A stretch of 64,000 bases of DNA from assembly GCA_026545225.1 (NCBI GenBank), contig CM048847.1:8054501-8118500 (forward strand). The letters run 5' to 3'. A program made the translations under genes and the position numbers. The stretch is from Cornus controversa. Taxonomy: Eukaryota > Streptophyta > Magnoliopsida > Cornales > Cornaceae. Under the pieces are notes generated by a model that saw only the letters and a program-made list of their open reading frames with translations, did not search any database and was not told the DNA's origin. How positions within the stretch are numbered: position 1 is the stretch's first letter; every line of letters starts with the position of its first letter. Shown here one piece after another: positions 45,097 through 56,344 of the stretch.

Positions 45097-47850
45097 CTAC
45101 CCGTTTACTTTGAACAACGATCCGTCTTTCAAGTCCTTCAATTCCACCGCTCCGTGGGGAGCGACGGAATTAATCAACGGAGGAAAGGGTTCTCTAGGAA
45201 CTCTCCAATTACGCACATCCATGACAGTATTGACATCAAGCATTGAGTTGACTTCACAAATGGATTGCTCAATGTCAAAATTGTCACAGTTGAAATGATT
45301 TAGGCATGCCTCTAAAGGATCCTTGGAAAGAATAGAAGGAAATGCTTCTTGAATAAGGTCTTCCACTACATCAACACAAAAGCACTCACTTTCGTCTTTG
45401 GATGTGTGGTGGGAAGCATTAAAGATGTTCAAGCGGACTTTCATATTCCTGAAAGAGATGTCCATCACTCCGGTACGGCAATTAACGCAAGCGTTTGCCG
45501 TGGCCAAAAATGGATGACCTAGAATGATAGGAATATGTCAATTTGGATTTTGAACTGGTTCCGTGTCAAGGACTATGAAGTCCACCGGAAAGTAGAATTT
45601 GTCCACTTGAATGATTACATCCTCAATTATGCCACGTGGTTGCTTCACCGAGCGGTCGGCAAGTTGCAACACAACTGTGGTATGCTTAAGTTCCCCCAAA
45701 CCTAGTTGTTGGTAAACTGAGAATGGAAGCAAATTGACACTAGCCCCTAGATCAAGAAGTGCCTTTTCAAAAGATTGATTTCAAATGGTGCACGAAATGG
45801 TCGGAGCACCCGGATCTTTGAATTTAGGAGAGGCTTGGTGTTAGAAAATGGAGCTTATGTGCTCAGTTAAGAGGACTTTTTTAGGAGCATTATTCCTAGA
45901 TTTGCTCTTTTGAGTGCACAAGTCCTTCAAGAATTTAGCATAGGAGGGAATTTGCCGGATAGCATCAAGGAGAGGGAGATTGATCTTTACTTGTTTGAAG
46001 ATCTCCATCATGTCTTGAATTTTCTCTCCTTGCTTCCCAAAATGAGAAGGTTCCTTCAATCTTTGAGGAAAAGGAACCGGAGGTTCAAAAGAAGTGTCAA
46101 GATTTGGAATCGATGACGACACAACTTCACTTGCCTTTCCTTTTGGATTTAATGGGATGTTATGCACATTTGGATTTAAAGGAAAAATATTTGGATTTAA
46201 ATGGGATTCTTTTGGATTTTTGGGTTGCTCTTGGGATTCCTTTCTCTCTTCCTCCCCTACCTTGGAATTGATGACTTTACCACTCCTTAAGGTGGTGATT
46301 GATTGAACTTGCTCCGGAGGAGCATTACAAGATGAAGACGATGGATCCTCAATCACATGAACACCCTTAGGATTCGCCACCGGTTGACTCGGCAACTTAC
46401 CTTCCTCCCTTCTATTCAAGGCATTAGCTAGTTGCCCGATTTGAGCTTCTATCCTAGCCATAGATTGAGCATTAGCTTCCAGCTTAGAGATTGATTGAGA
46501 GTGAGTTTGCAATAAGCGGGTATTAGCCTCGAGATTGCTTATCACTCTTTCTTCAAAGCCTTGGCTTCTCGGAGGAGGTGGTGGTTGTTGGTAATTGGAT
46601 CTTTGATGGTAAGGTTGAGGATTTGGCCTATATTGAGGCTGTTGAGATTGGGAATTGAAAGAATTTTGCCCTTGAAAAGAGGGACTTGATTCTTGAGGTT
46701 TCCATGAAAAAGCCGGATGATTCTTGTAACCAGGATTGTACGTGTTTGAATATGGATCGTTCATCTGTTTAGAGTACAAGGCATTCGCTTGCTCTTGAGC
46801 ATAATCGGGAGATTGCCCGGCAATAGGACAATCTCACACGAAATGTGAAGTACTATAGCAAAATGAACATCCCTCCTGATTTTGAACAGGTTGGCTTGGA
46901 GTAGGCAGCCCATTTTTTATGATTAGGTCTATTTTTCGGGATAAGGCTTCTACTTGCATGGCAACCTCATCTACCCATGAAATTTCATGCACTCCTCTAC
47001 AAGGTTGGGTGGCCTTCCCTTTCCTAGTGGAGGAGCGTTGAACTGAATTGTTGCTTAGGGTTTGAAAAAGTTTCCATGCCTCATCGAGGCTTTTCAAAAG
47101 GTATCCACCTCCACAAGCGGAGTCTATCATTTGCCTATGTTGCTCACTCACCCCATCGTAAAAATTTTGCACTAGCTGCCATTTTGGGACAGCATGATGC
47201 GGACAAGATTTAAGAAGATCTTTTAATCTCTCCCACGTCTCATGAAATTGTTCTTGATCAATTTGGGTGAATCCAGTGATTGCTCTCCGAATATCACTCG
47301 TCTTTCCCATTGGGAAGTATTTTTTTAAGAACTCTATTTGCATCTCCGCCCAAGAATGGATTGAGTTAAGTTCTAAGGAATTGAACCAACTTCTAGCTTT
47401 ATCTTTTAAGGAGAATGGAAACATACGCAACTTTAGATCATCCTCCGTAAAGTGTGGTACACGAATAGTGGAACACACAGAAAGGAAGTAATCTAAGTGC
47501 CGGTATGGATCCTCATTAGGGAGACCATGGAAGCTATTAAGAAGATTGATGGTGGAGGACTTTATTTCGAATTGATTTGCCGCTACATCCGGAAATTGAA
47601 TACATGAAGGTACTTCAAATGTAGTCGGAAGGTAAAAGTCCATAAGCAACTCTCCTTGAGGAGGTGGAGGTGGAGGTGGTTGTTCATGATTAAAAGGAGG
47701 TAGTCCGAGAGGTTGTCTCTCATTTGGGTCCATGTTTTCAGTCCTAGGCAATATAGGGTCCCTAGAGGTTCCTCTACGTTGTCTAAGTGTTCTTTCAAGT
47801 TCAATATTACATGGAAGCAATGGAAGTGACAAGGACCGTCTACCTAGCAT
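45097..47850 (-). pseudogene. gag-pro: Athila gag-protease
   Basis: A single frame from ATG 47850 (MLGRRSLSLPLLPCN) to TAG 45097, about 918 codons, with in-frame stops at 46834, 45841, 45781 and 45538 but no frameshift. Gag capsid motifs FPFSLKDKARSWFNSLELNS and FLKKYFP are followed by a CCHC knuckle (CSFCYSTSHFV-stop-DC), a Gln/Pro-rich linker, and the retropepsin block LLDLGASVNLLPFSVYQQLG with the C-terminal PIILGHPFLATA. Pol ends soon after the protease; RT, RNase H and integrase are absent. All four stops are of TGA or TAA type, compatible with C-to-T change after silencing. Confidence 0.88.
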
Positions 47851-48114
47851 GCATTAATAGTAAAACAACACCTCAATACGAAAACTAAACAATAATATAT
47901 ACAAAAAAAAATGAATGAACTCAAACCCACTAATTTTAGATTTTATACTCACAAAGGGTTCCAACTTTAATTCTTTTAGATGAACGCTATGTGGTATACC
48001 TAAAATCAAGAAATTTGAGAAATAAGAACAAAATATATACAAAAAGAATGAAAGAATTTCTAGCCTAAGAATTAAACCAGATTTAATCTTTCAATGGCGA
48101 AAATTAAAACCGTA

Positions 48115-48133
48115 GTCCCTGGCAACGGCGCCA
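48115..48133 (-). other. Primer-binding site, tRNA-Asp type
   Basis: Minus strand tggcgccgttgccagggac begins 6 nt inside the 5' LTR. It matches the complement of the 3' end of plant tRNA-Asp with one mismatch, as expected for Athila elements. Confidence 0.88.
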
Positions 48134-48139
48134 AAATTT

Positions 48140-49556
48140 TGATGTGGCTAAACTCGGATTATATTGTAAGCTTAATTTTGCCCTTTTTATCAAAATATAA
48201 TTTAACCACTCGCAAGAGCACGAATCTTTGTAGGTACGGTTCTATATAGAGGGTATCGATCCCACGAGGACTAGTCGCAATTGTCTTAAAGAAAGATTAA
48301 TTCCACTTTAATCCTAAAAATAAGGTTTTGAGTTTTTGTTTATAAAACTATTGCATGAATGTAATAACAATAAAATTAAAGAGTAAAGTTGGGAAAGAGA
48401 ACTAGGGTTAGTTTCCACCACTAGCCATTCACATGTTCATAAGTGTAGCAAGCATGTGATTCATAAATTAAATGCCTAACAATGTCATTAGGCTTGTGAC
48501 CTCAATGACATATCAAAAGATCAATGTGTTTGTCCACCTATCATAATCCATCTTCAACAAGCATAGCTCTTCAACCTAACTAACTATCTAATTACCCTAC
48601 TCTCTAAGTGAACCTACATGCATCCAAACTACCTTATCTTGGCATGGTTTATACAAACAAACACAACACATTCATTTAAACACCATTATCTAGCCATCAT
48701 TTGCACTTCTTATGGAATATGCATATGTTGTGCATTCACATGGAAGAATCTACTCTAAGACAAGAATAAACTCAACATCAAATGAATATATAAAAGAAAT
48801 GTATTAGTGTACATGGTCACTAGGCTAAATAATCAACAATTAATTACAAATCCCAAGTGCTACAAAAATGAACATGTTTACATGGCTAGGGGCTTCAACA
48901 ACACCCTAGTATAGAAGTTAGTTGCTCATGGTTGCCTTGCACTCTTCCATTGATGAAGAAGATGAAGCTTCTTGGTCTGGTTCAGCTTCTCCTCTTCCTC
49001 TCCCGAATGTCTCTCCTTGGATAATCTGATGTGTGTGAGAGCTCCCTTTGAGAAATGTGGCTCTTGTGCTTTATGGCTTCCTTTTTCAACCTTGGGGCCC
49101 ACCATATATATATATATATCAATATATGTATCCATTATATCAAGAAGGTCCCCAAGGGTCTTGTTCAAGTCAGACAATCCCCCTAAGTCGTGCAAAAAGG
49201 GGGATTTTGTTGCAAGTGGGAAAGCAGGTGAGCAAGTGGGCAAGTGGCTTCTGCAGAATCTCGATCAATCGAGATTGGATCTCGATTGATCGAGATTTCG
49301 ATCAATCGAAATGAGATCTCGATCAATCGAGATCTCGATTGATCGAGATCAACATCTCGATTGATCGAGATGCCTTTGGCTACATTTCTGACTTTTCTCT
49401 TCAGCTGCAAATAGCTTCAAACTTTGCTCCTTTTACTACAAGACCTACAATACATCAAAAACACAAAAATACCGTAAACATATCTCGGTAATCATAAAAA
49501 CGGAACTAACATATGCAATAAAGAGGGTTCAAATGCATAGAATTGAACACTTATCA
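48140..49556 (-). repeat. Athila 5' LTR
   Basis: 1,417 bp, apparently identical to 39374-40790. Its palindrome cluster is at 49256-49378. Confidence 0.94.
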
Positions 49557-49894
49557 CTTTCTCCTCGAGTTATACTTATATTTTGGACAAATGCAACTTG
49601 TGTGTATCTTTGGACTATGTGCTTGTTAAATATGATAAGACAATGGACTCTTTCATGTAATTCTTGTTGAGAGCATCTAGTTTAATTTGATAGACAATCT
49701 CAATATAAAGTGGAATATGTTTATGATGGAGAATGACTCATTTTAGTGCATGATTTGATTATAAGCATGAATTAGAACTTATGAATGTTGTAAACTCCTT
49801 CCTTGTGTGATTTGGAGGTTATAAGAATGGATTATGTTGATAGAAAGGGGTTAGAAGGTCAAAAATGATCATTTGCAAAGTTGTAGTTTTTGGG

Positions 49895-50085
49895 TAGCTC
49901 GATGCATCGAAGTACCTAGCTCAATGAATCGAAGTGTCCAGTTCGATGCAACAAAAAACTTGCAGGATTCTGGAATGTAAAAGTCCCAAGAGCTATTTTT
50001 GGTCGATACTTCTTTAATACTTGTTCGATGCATCAAAACTTCGATGCATCGAAGTCATCACTTTGATGGATCCAAGTCACTATTC
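49895..50085 (+). repeat. Palindrome cluster, GATGCATCGA type (LTR B)
   Basis: ctcgatgcatcgaag at about 49909 and cttcgatgcatcgaag at about 50039, plus variants tcaatgaatcgaa, ttcgatgcaac and ttgatggatcc. The cluster is 360-550 bp from the LTR end and better preserved than in copy 1. Confidence 0.8.
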
Positions 50086-50444
50086 ACAGCATGCTCCAAA
50101 ATTTGCCCAAACTTCAATTGAACAAAATTGAGTGTGGTTTTTCTTAAAATTTAGTATTTTTGGATTCTCTATCCAATGGTGTGGGTCTTAGTGTCAAATT
50201 CAAAACACACTAAGTGTAGATTCTTGGAAATGAGTGACTTATGAGAGTGTGGATAAATAAAATCCCCACTAAAGTGATATGATATGATGTAGGGCCATTG
50301 GGATTGGTTAAGGTGGAGTTGTGTACATCTATGTGCAAGGATAGAGTTAAGTTTCCATGGTAATTGAAGGTAAAGACGATCCATTGGGCATAATGGACGG
50401 AAGTCGCCTCTAGTTCTCCGGGAGTCAGAAATCGGGGTGTGACA

Positions 50445-50496
50445 CCATTAGACTAACACTCCCTCCACCATAAACCAGATTAATTTTTCTCTCAAC
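50445..50496 (-). pseudogene. LOG-like: LOG-like exon 2, 5' half
   Basis: After an intact tcag acceptor (50500-50497), the minus strand encodes VERKINLVYGGGSVSLMG. LOG enzymes have the nucleotide-binding loop LVYGGGSIGLMG here, and the following GLISKTVF continues in frame at 37614 once the LTR is removed. I could not find exon 1 (the RICVFCGSS block) within the next 2 kb, nor exon 5 (the GYGTLEELLEV block) on the other side, so this is a three-exon fragment. Confidence 0.82.
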
Positions 50497-50499
50497 CTG

Positions 50500-51775
50500 A
50501 TCATTTTATATCACTTTGGAGATATACATGATGGTGATGATGATGGCGAAGATGGGAAGTGGGTTTCCGGCAGTGAAGAGGTGAGTGCTTGTAGGTCTTC
50601 TCGGCGGTAATGATGAAGCGGACTGGGATGATGATGGAAGTAGGTCTTCTCGAGTGGAACTCTGACAAAAAATGGTGGTGTATTGAGGGTTGTGATTGTG
50701 TAGTTTTGGCTGCAACAATGCTCTGATTTGGTCATGAATGGTGGCTAGAAAACACGGTGACTCATTGCCAGCTTTGGTGTTCACATCTGGGCTTGCACAG
50801 ATTAACAACGACATCACATCTTCGACGATAGTCCAATCCATTGTGCCACTTGATTCAGCTGATATGTTGCTTGGTAGAGATTAGACGTCTTCTATAGTCG
50901 GACACCTACTGCACGAGCTATGTTGCTCAGTACCCTAACATAATCACCTTGCATCACAAATTTCTAGGCCGGCATTTTGAACTGCGATGGTGGTGGCGGT
51001 ATCAGAATCAATGGTAACTTATTGCCAATCAATGGGGACTTATAGCAATTGTTACTTATCTATGCCAGTATAAAAGGTTTGTGGGCAGTGACTAGTGGAA
51101 TTTGGCTTGTAGTTCTTGATGCACGCACCACCATAAATGGCGGCGGTGGCAGTGGCGGTGGCGGAGGTGGTGAAGCCGACTGGGATGGTGATGGAAGTGG
51201 GTCTTACTGAGCGGAGCTCTAGCAGAAAATTTTGGTGTATTGAGGGCTGTGATGGTGTAGTTTTGGCTGCACAATGCTTCGATTTGGGCATGAATTGTAG
51301 CCGGAAAGCTCGGATATGAAGGGTCTTCTCAGTTTATGGTGAAGAAATGAAGAGAGTGGCAGGTAGATTTGTATTATGTTAAAAGCAAAGAAAAAGAGAG
51401 GGAGATATAGGTGAGGCCCATGGGGGCTAGTAAAAAGTGCCTAAAAAGAAGAGTTATATAGATATAATGTTTAAATTTTGAATTTAGGTGGGAGTGAGTA
51501 GGTGAAAGTTTAAATTTGGATTTAGGTGGGAGTGAATAGTGATCGTTAGAGCATAGACAGAGAGAGTAATTTTAGACCGTAGATAGGCATAGATATTTTG
51601 AACCGTAAGATTGAATTTTTAAGCATTTTTTACTGTTAGATGATGAAATCTTTTTTAGGGCAAAATTCAAACACTAACCTTAAATGTAATATAGATATAT
51701 ATCAAATGCTCACCTAATTTGAAAAATTATTTGTTTGACCCCTACTCTTTTTGTTTTTTGCCTAAAGCCAAAAAT

Positions 51776-51846
<71 letters not shown>

Positions 51847-52430
51847 ACATTACATTATATATATATATATATATATAATATAACATTACGTTTTTTCTTT
51901 CTTCTGCGATTTATGAATTTTTATCTAGCTTTTCTCTATTTTTGTATATTGTTTCCTATCTTTAAAGATTATGCTAATATCTTTATTTGTTTGTTATGTA
52001 AATATAAAAATTTCATGAATGAATTGTTAAGTATTATGTGTTTTACTTAATATATGAACTTCGGTATTTTATTTATAACCCCATTTTGGATTTAATAATT
52101 TAATTGATTGTTTTTTTTGTTTAAATTTAAATCTGCTTATTCAATTCAAATATGATTTTAAATATATTAAATGTGTATGAAACCATACTATATATAGTGG
52201 GCTGTTGCACAAGTGATGACATAACAAATATATAGGAACTTAAATTCTAATGTAAATGGTATTTAAGATAAACTAGTTTATTTCGAAAGAAATTAGAACA
52301 ATATGATACTCATTGGGCCACATTTTAAAAAAAATATCTTTTTAGCTAGTAATTGTGCTCAATAAGTACTAGTTTACCCTCAAAAGTAATATAATCACAT
52401 ATATTATATATATACACACACATATATAAA
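50500..52430. other. Flank of LOG fragment; no gene recognised
   Basis: Contains a diverged direct repeat of about 140 bp (about 50615-50757 and 51173-51312; shared ggtgtattgagggctgtgat and tagttttggctgca). A minus-strand frame at 50841-50506 starts MDWTIVEDVMSLLICASPD but resembles no family I know, and it lies in the repeat. AT-rich non-coding DNA follows from about 51450. Confidence 0.5.
51778..51882. repeat. (TC)n and (TA)n microsatellites
   Basis: A (TC)n run at about 51778-51812 passes directly into (TA)n at 51812-51846, with a second (AT)n at about 51857-51880. Confidence 0.95.
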
Positions 52431-53284
52431 TATGAAATAGTCTTGAAGATAAGTAATAGAAGGTGGACCTTGTGAAATGTGGCTCGCAAATGACCATGGG
52501 TAGGAGTAAATGGATCGGATCAAGCCTGATCCAATCTAGATTTGATAAGAGTTATATCTGATCCAATTCGATAAGCCAATGGATTATTTAGGAATTGAAC
52601 CATATCTGATTTGTTATTAATCAGATATTCGATCCAATAATCTAATATGAAAAGAATATTGTAGAGACCGTGCCCAATTTTGGTCGGTTTTTATTTTTTC
52701 ATCATTTATTGTTTTAAATACATTTTAAATGATATTTAGTATGTTTTGAATGATAAAAACATGTTTGGAGAGTTGTATTAGGGTTTTGGAAAGTTTTGAA
52801 AACTTTTGAAAAAGTTTGACTTTTTGGTCAACGGGAGCTCCGGGATGAGGTTTAATGAGTTCGGGAATTCTGAAAAAATTCCTGAAAATATTATTTTTGT
52901 TTATGAGCCAAACAAAATGTTTAGAGTGTTAAAGAAGTGATTTCAAGACCATCGGCGTTTTCAAAATCGAAAACGGAGGTCGAGAGGGTACGTTAAGTGG
53001 CTCGGGTGCAAATCGATCATTTCGTGTGCTTAGGGGTGAGATAAATATCATAAGGTCTGGAATATTTCATATTTATAGATTCCTCTCTCTCTTTAGCTCA
53101 CCTACTTCATTTCTCTCCCTTCTCTCTATATTTTAGAGCACTTAAGGTGTGATTTGAAAGTTATAGAAGAAGGGAAGTGCGTAGGGGACATCAAGGGCAT
53201 TGGTTTGAACTAATCAAAGTCTTTATTTCATGAAGTTGAAAAGGCTAATATTTTCAAAGTTGGATTCTAAGCTTGAGATTTGAG

Positions 53285-53831
53285 GTAGGGGTGTGAAATT
53301 CCTCCTTTAGTTCTATAGGTCCCTTAATTGTGACATAAAAGATAAGTTGTGATTTCTTGAGTTTAGGGTTTTGTATATATATATATATATATATGAAAAT
53401 GTAATTTTTTGCATATGTATATGTCTAACATGCTGGTTAGGGCTTATATACGTTGCATATGTGCAATTGAAACCATGAATGCTCTTTGATGAAATTGTGT
53501 TCATTTGATGAAAATGTGAAAATTTGAGTTTCTATATATAATTGTACATGAAAGATATGATTTTCTTAAAAAATTCATAAGCATGATGAATTTCATGAGA
53601 TGAGTGGAATGACATTGTGACAAGCTTGAGTTGAGGAATAAAATGCATTGATTTGATAAAATGCATTGCATTGTGTGGGATATGTGCATTTATGTGATAA
53701 CATACACTATGTGAAAAGCAAGTTTTTGGGGTATGACAACATTGAGAATTAAGATAAGGGCATGGATCCCTAGGGTGAAAGACCCAAAACTTGGCTAAAC
53801 GGATGGCACATCCGACGAAAACTATTTCCAG
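53285..53831 (+). other. Predicted LTR-leader intron (LTR C)
   Basis: Donor TTGAG|GTAGGGG at 53285; acceptor actatttccag ending 53831, followed by ATAAGGCACCAATGG. The sequence just before the acceptor differs from LTRs A and B, yet the AG|ATAAGG junction is kept. Confidence 0.45.
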
Positions 53832-54249
53832 ATAAGGCACCAATGGAGGATAAGGCATGATTGGCTTGATGGAGAGTTCTTTTGGACTTTTGATATGTGT
53901 ATAGATGTCCATGCCGGCTTGCGGTATGTGGACTAAGTAGAAAGCACTGTATTTACATTTGATTTATGTTGATACACTTTAGTTTCAAATGTAACGACCA
54001 TAAATGGATTATATGTGACTTTTGGGGTATGAATGGATAAATGTTGGTTTTAATTCCATGATGTATAGTCCTTGGATATGAATGCTTGGGGTGTAATTAA
54101 CAATGAGTATGGTTTAATGCTTGTGAATGATGTAGGTTCATTTCTTGCATAATTTTAGAGTTGTATGAAATGATTATGATAGTAGAAGGGACTTAAAATG
54201 CCAAAAATGACCAATTGTATAGTTGAAGGATTTTCTGCAGGTGGATCAG

Positions 54250-54440
54250 TCCTGGCACTTCGATGCATCGTTCCATCGATGCATCGAAATGGCAAAGACG
54301 ATGTATCATAAAACTTGCAGGAGTTTAGAAAACCAATAGTCTCGAGAGTGGATTTTGAGTGATACATCAGTGATACATTGCGATGCATCGAACCTACGAT
54401 ACATCGAAACCATCATTTCGATGCACCAAAATGCATACCG
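54250..54440 (+). repeat. Palindrome cluster, CGATGCATCG type (LTR C)
   Basis: cttcgatgcatcg, catcgatgcatcgaaat, gcgatgcatcgaa, acgatacatcgaaa and ttcgatgcacc lie in two sub-clusters around a conserved spacer, as in LTRs A and B. Confidence 0.82.
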
Positions 54441-55071
54441 TGCATAAATGTTGAAATGCCTTAGGATTGACACGAGGCGTTATGTATTGACCCCAATGGG
54501 ACTTGTTGAGTCTGCAACGCTCAGTCATATGTACGTGCACACAATTTAAGCTTTCGCAATGAGATTGATGATGAGATTAGTGAGGCAATTGGGTGAGTTA
54601 TAACACTGTTCACCCTTGGACTCCAGGAGCATTGAAAATCGGGGCGTGACAACATGGTATCAGAGCGTGGTGCTATAGTGAGATAGGTGAGATGACAATC
54701 CCGTCACCCTTAGTTTCCCAAGAACGGAAATCGGGGCGTGACAATTTTTTTTTTTTTTATAATAAAAGTGATGTCCAAAAAGATTAGCAAACAATAATTA
54801 GGGAAAAAATGGAGAAGGCGGGGAAGAAAATTAGAATCTAAACAAAAAATAGGAGAAAGTAGGTATTTGACTTTTCTTACCTATGGAAAAAGAGATTTAA
54901 TGTGGTTGACCCCATCTCTATGGAATAAATGCAAGGATAATGATGATGATGATTAAAGAAAAAAAATAAAGAGAGACAAATTAGAGAGAGGAAAGAAGAA
55001 GGAAATAATAATAAAAATTATTTTAATAATATGTAAATATTTTATATTATAGCATTAGATAATATATTTAT

Positions 55072-55832
55072 GGGTAAAGTGCACAAAATCCCCTTGAACT
55101 ACAAATTGCCCACCTGAACTAATAATTTGTTGCAATTAAGGACATACTTATCACAAAAGAAAATTTTATCCATTCTTATTAAATTTATTCTTTATTAGTA
55201 AATTATCTTCATTACTTTTCTCTTATAAAAATATTAATTATACCATTTACCTTAATTTTATTAGTAGTATTAATTTATCATAATAATTGAAAAAAAATAC
55301 ACAGAGTTATAATTACCACTAAATTTTGCCATTTTCTAAAATAATTAAAACTTTACTATTTATAATAAAACTTATTATGCCCAGTTTAAAAAAAATTTAC
55401 AAAAAAAATACCTTTTTTTCTTACAATATATTCATGAAATATAAGAAATTACTTAAATAAAAAAATACATTATTTTTCATGTAGTATATTCATGAAAAAT
55501 TAAGAAATTACTTAAATTTTTTGAAACAAATTTCTTAAGATTTTTATTAAAAAATTAATTTTAAGAATTAAAGGTAAATTTATGAAAATTTGATGAAAAA
55601 TATGTCATCAAAATATTATAAATTGTTTTCATAATTTATTTTAATAAGAAAAATGGGTTAAGTATAATTCAATTAGAAAGGGCATTATGATCATTTAATG
55701 AAAAATAACTAGGTATGAGAGGCATTTTGCAACAAAATGTGATAGTTGGGGAGGGTTTTGTGTATACCATATACTTTAGGAGAGTTATTTGCAAATTTGG
55801 ATATAGTTTGGAGTTTTTTATACACCTTACCC
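55072..55832. mobile_element. Mutator-like MITE (761 bp)
   Basis: Terminal inverted repeats gggtaaagtgcacaaaatcc and (complement of the right end) gggtaaggtgtataaaaaac. Both ends are flanked by tatatttat, a 9-bp duplication, the length made by Mutator-like elements. No transposase. AT-rich flanks make the 9-mer somewhat less compelling. Confidence 0.65.
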
Positions 55833-56117
55833 TATATTTATAGTATATTATATATATATTTATATCGAATCAGATTATTCTTGGCCGGATCGATTATAAT
55901 ATATATCCGATTTGTTTATTTAACGGATTATTGAATTCTGACTGTTAAAGCGTTATTGAATTGAATGTTTTAATCCAAATTCTAATTATAGACTCAAATT
56001 CGTATCAAAATTGGATCATTTAACGGAATAAAGTAAAAAAGATTTTTTCATAATCCAATCATTACCAAGGCTAGAAAAAAAACACGTCAGATTATAACAG
56101 TGCATATACATGTAATA

Positions 56118-56242
56118 CTATCTCCGTTCCAAAATATAAGGGCACTTTGAAAACTGTGACTCACAGTGAGTCACAATTTTCAAAGTGTCCTTATTTTGAG
56201 TCACAATTTTTAAAGTACCCTTATATTTTAGGATGAAGGGAG
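56118..56242. mobile_element. Stowaway-type MITE (125 bp)
   Basis: Starts ctatctccgttccaaaatat and ends atattttaggatgaagggag, flanked by TA on both sides (56116-56117, 56243-56244). The CTCCCTCCGTTCC-like ends and TA target are diagnostic of Stowaway (Tc1/mariner-derived) elements. It folds into one long hairpin. Confidence 0.9.
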
Positions 56243-56344
56243 TAAAATAGCGTCCGGGACACCGACATAAATGATCCAAGGTGTCCCGTGGCCTTGTGTA
56301 TTGTGGCGCGCAAATGACAGCGGGTAGGAGATATTTTAAAACGT

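Larger units (their letters stand above)
39374..49556 (-). mobile_element. Young Athila-type element lacking RT and integrase
   Basis: A 10,183-bp element bounded by 1,417-bp LTRs with TG...CA ends and a perfect CTTTC duplication (39369-39373, 49557-49561). The unoccupied paralogous site is at 20685-20700 (gagatctttctcctcgag). On the minus strand the order is LTR, tRNA-Asp type primer-binding site, gag, protease, deletion, palindrome cluster, third ORF, polypurine tract, LTR. The LTRs look identical wherever I compared them, including all their chance open frames. Confidence 0.95.
37620..50444 (+). mobile_element. Tekay-like solo LTR (family A, copy 2), split by an Athila element
   Basis: TG at 37620 (tgtagagaccgtgaccaatt) and CA at 50444 (ggggtgtgaca). 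Perfect CCATT duplication at 37615-37619 and 50445-50449. Net length is 2,637 bp once 39374-49556 and its 5-bp duplication are removed. No primer-binding site follows, so it is a solo LTR. It lies in LOG exon 2. Confidence 0.93.
52660..54743 (+). mobile_element. Tekay-like LTR with primer-binding site and stub of second LTR
   Basis: LTR from TG 52660 (tgtagagaccgtgcccaatt) to CA 54651, followed by tggtatcagagc at 54655-54666. Only about 30 nt of leader follow before an LTR tail (gaaatcggggcgtgaca) ending at 54743. It lacks nearly all internal DNA. It is homologous to family A but about 640 bp shorter. Flanking 5-mers (AATAT, ATTTT) do not match, so the TSD is lost or obscured by the T-run at 54745. 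Confidence 0.8.

Noticed and set aside
39374-49556. Complete autonomous Athila element
   Set aside because: Despite perfect ends, RT, RNase H and integrase are absent and the remaining frames contain stops.
50506-50841. Minus-strand 111-codon frame as a gene
   Set aside because: No family resemblance, and it overlaps one unit of a diverged direct repeat whose other unit (51173-51312) is not open in the same way.
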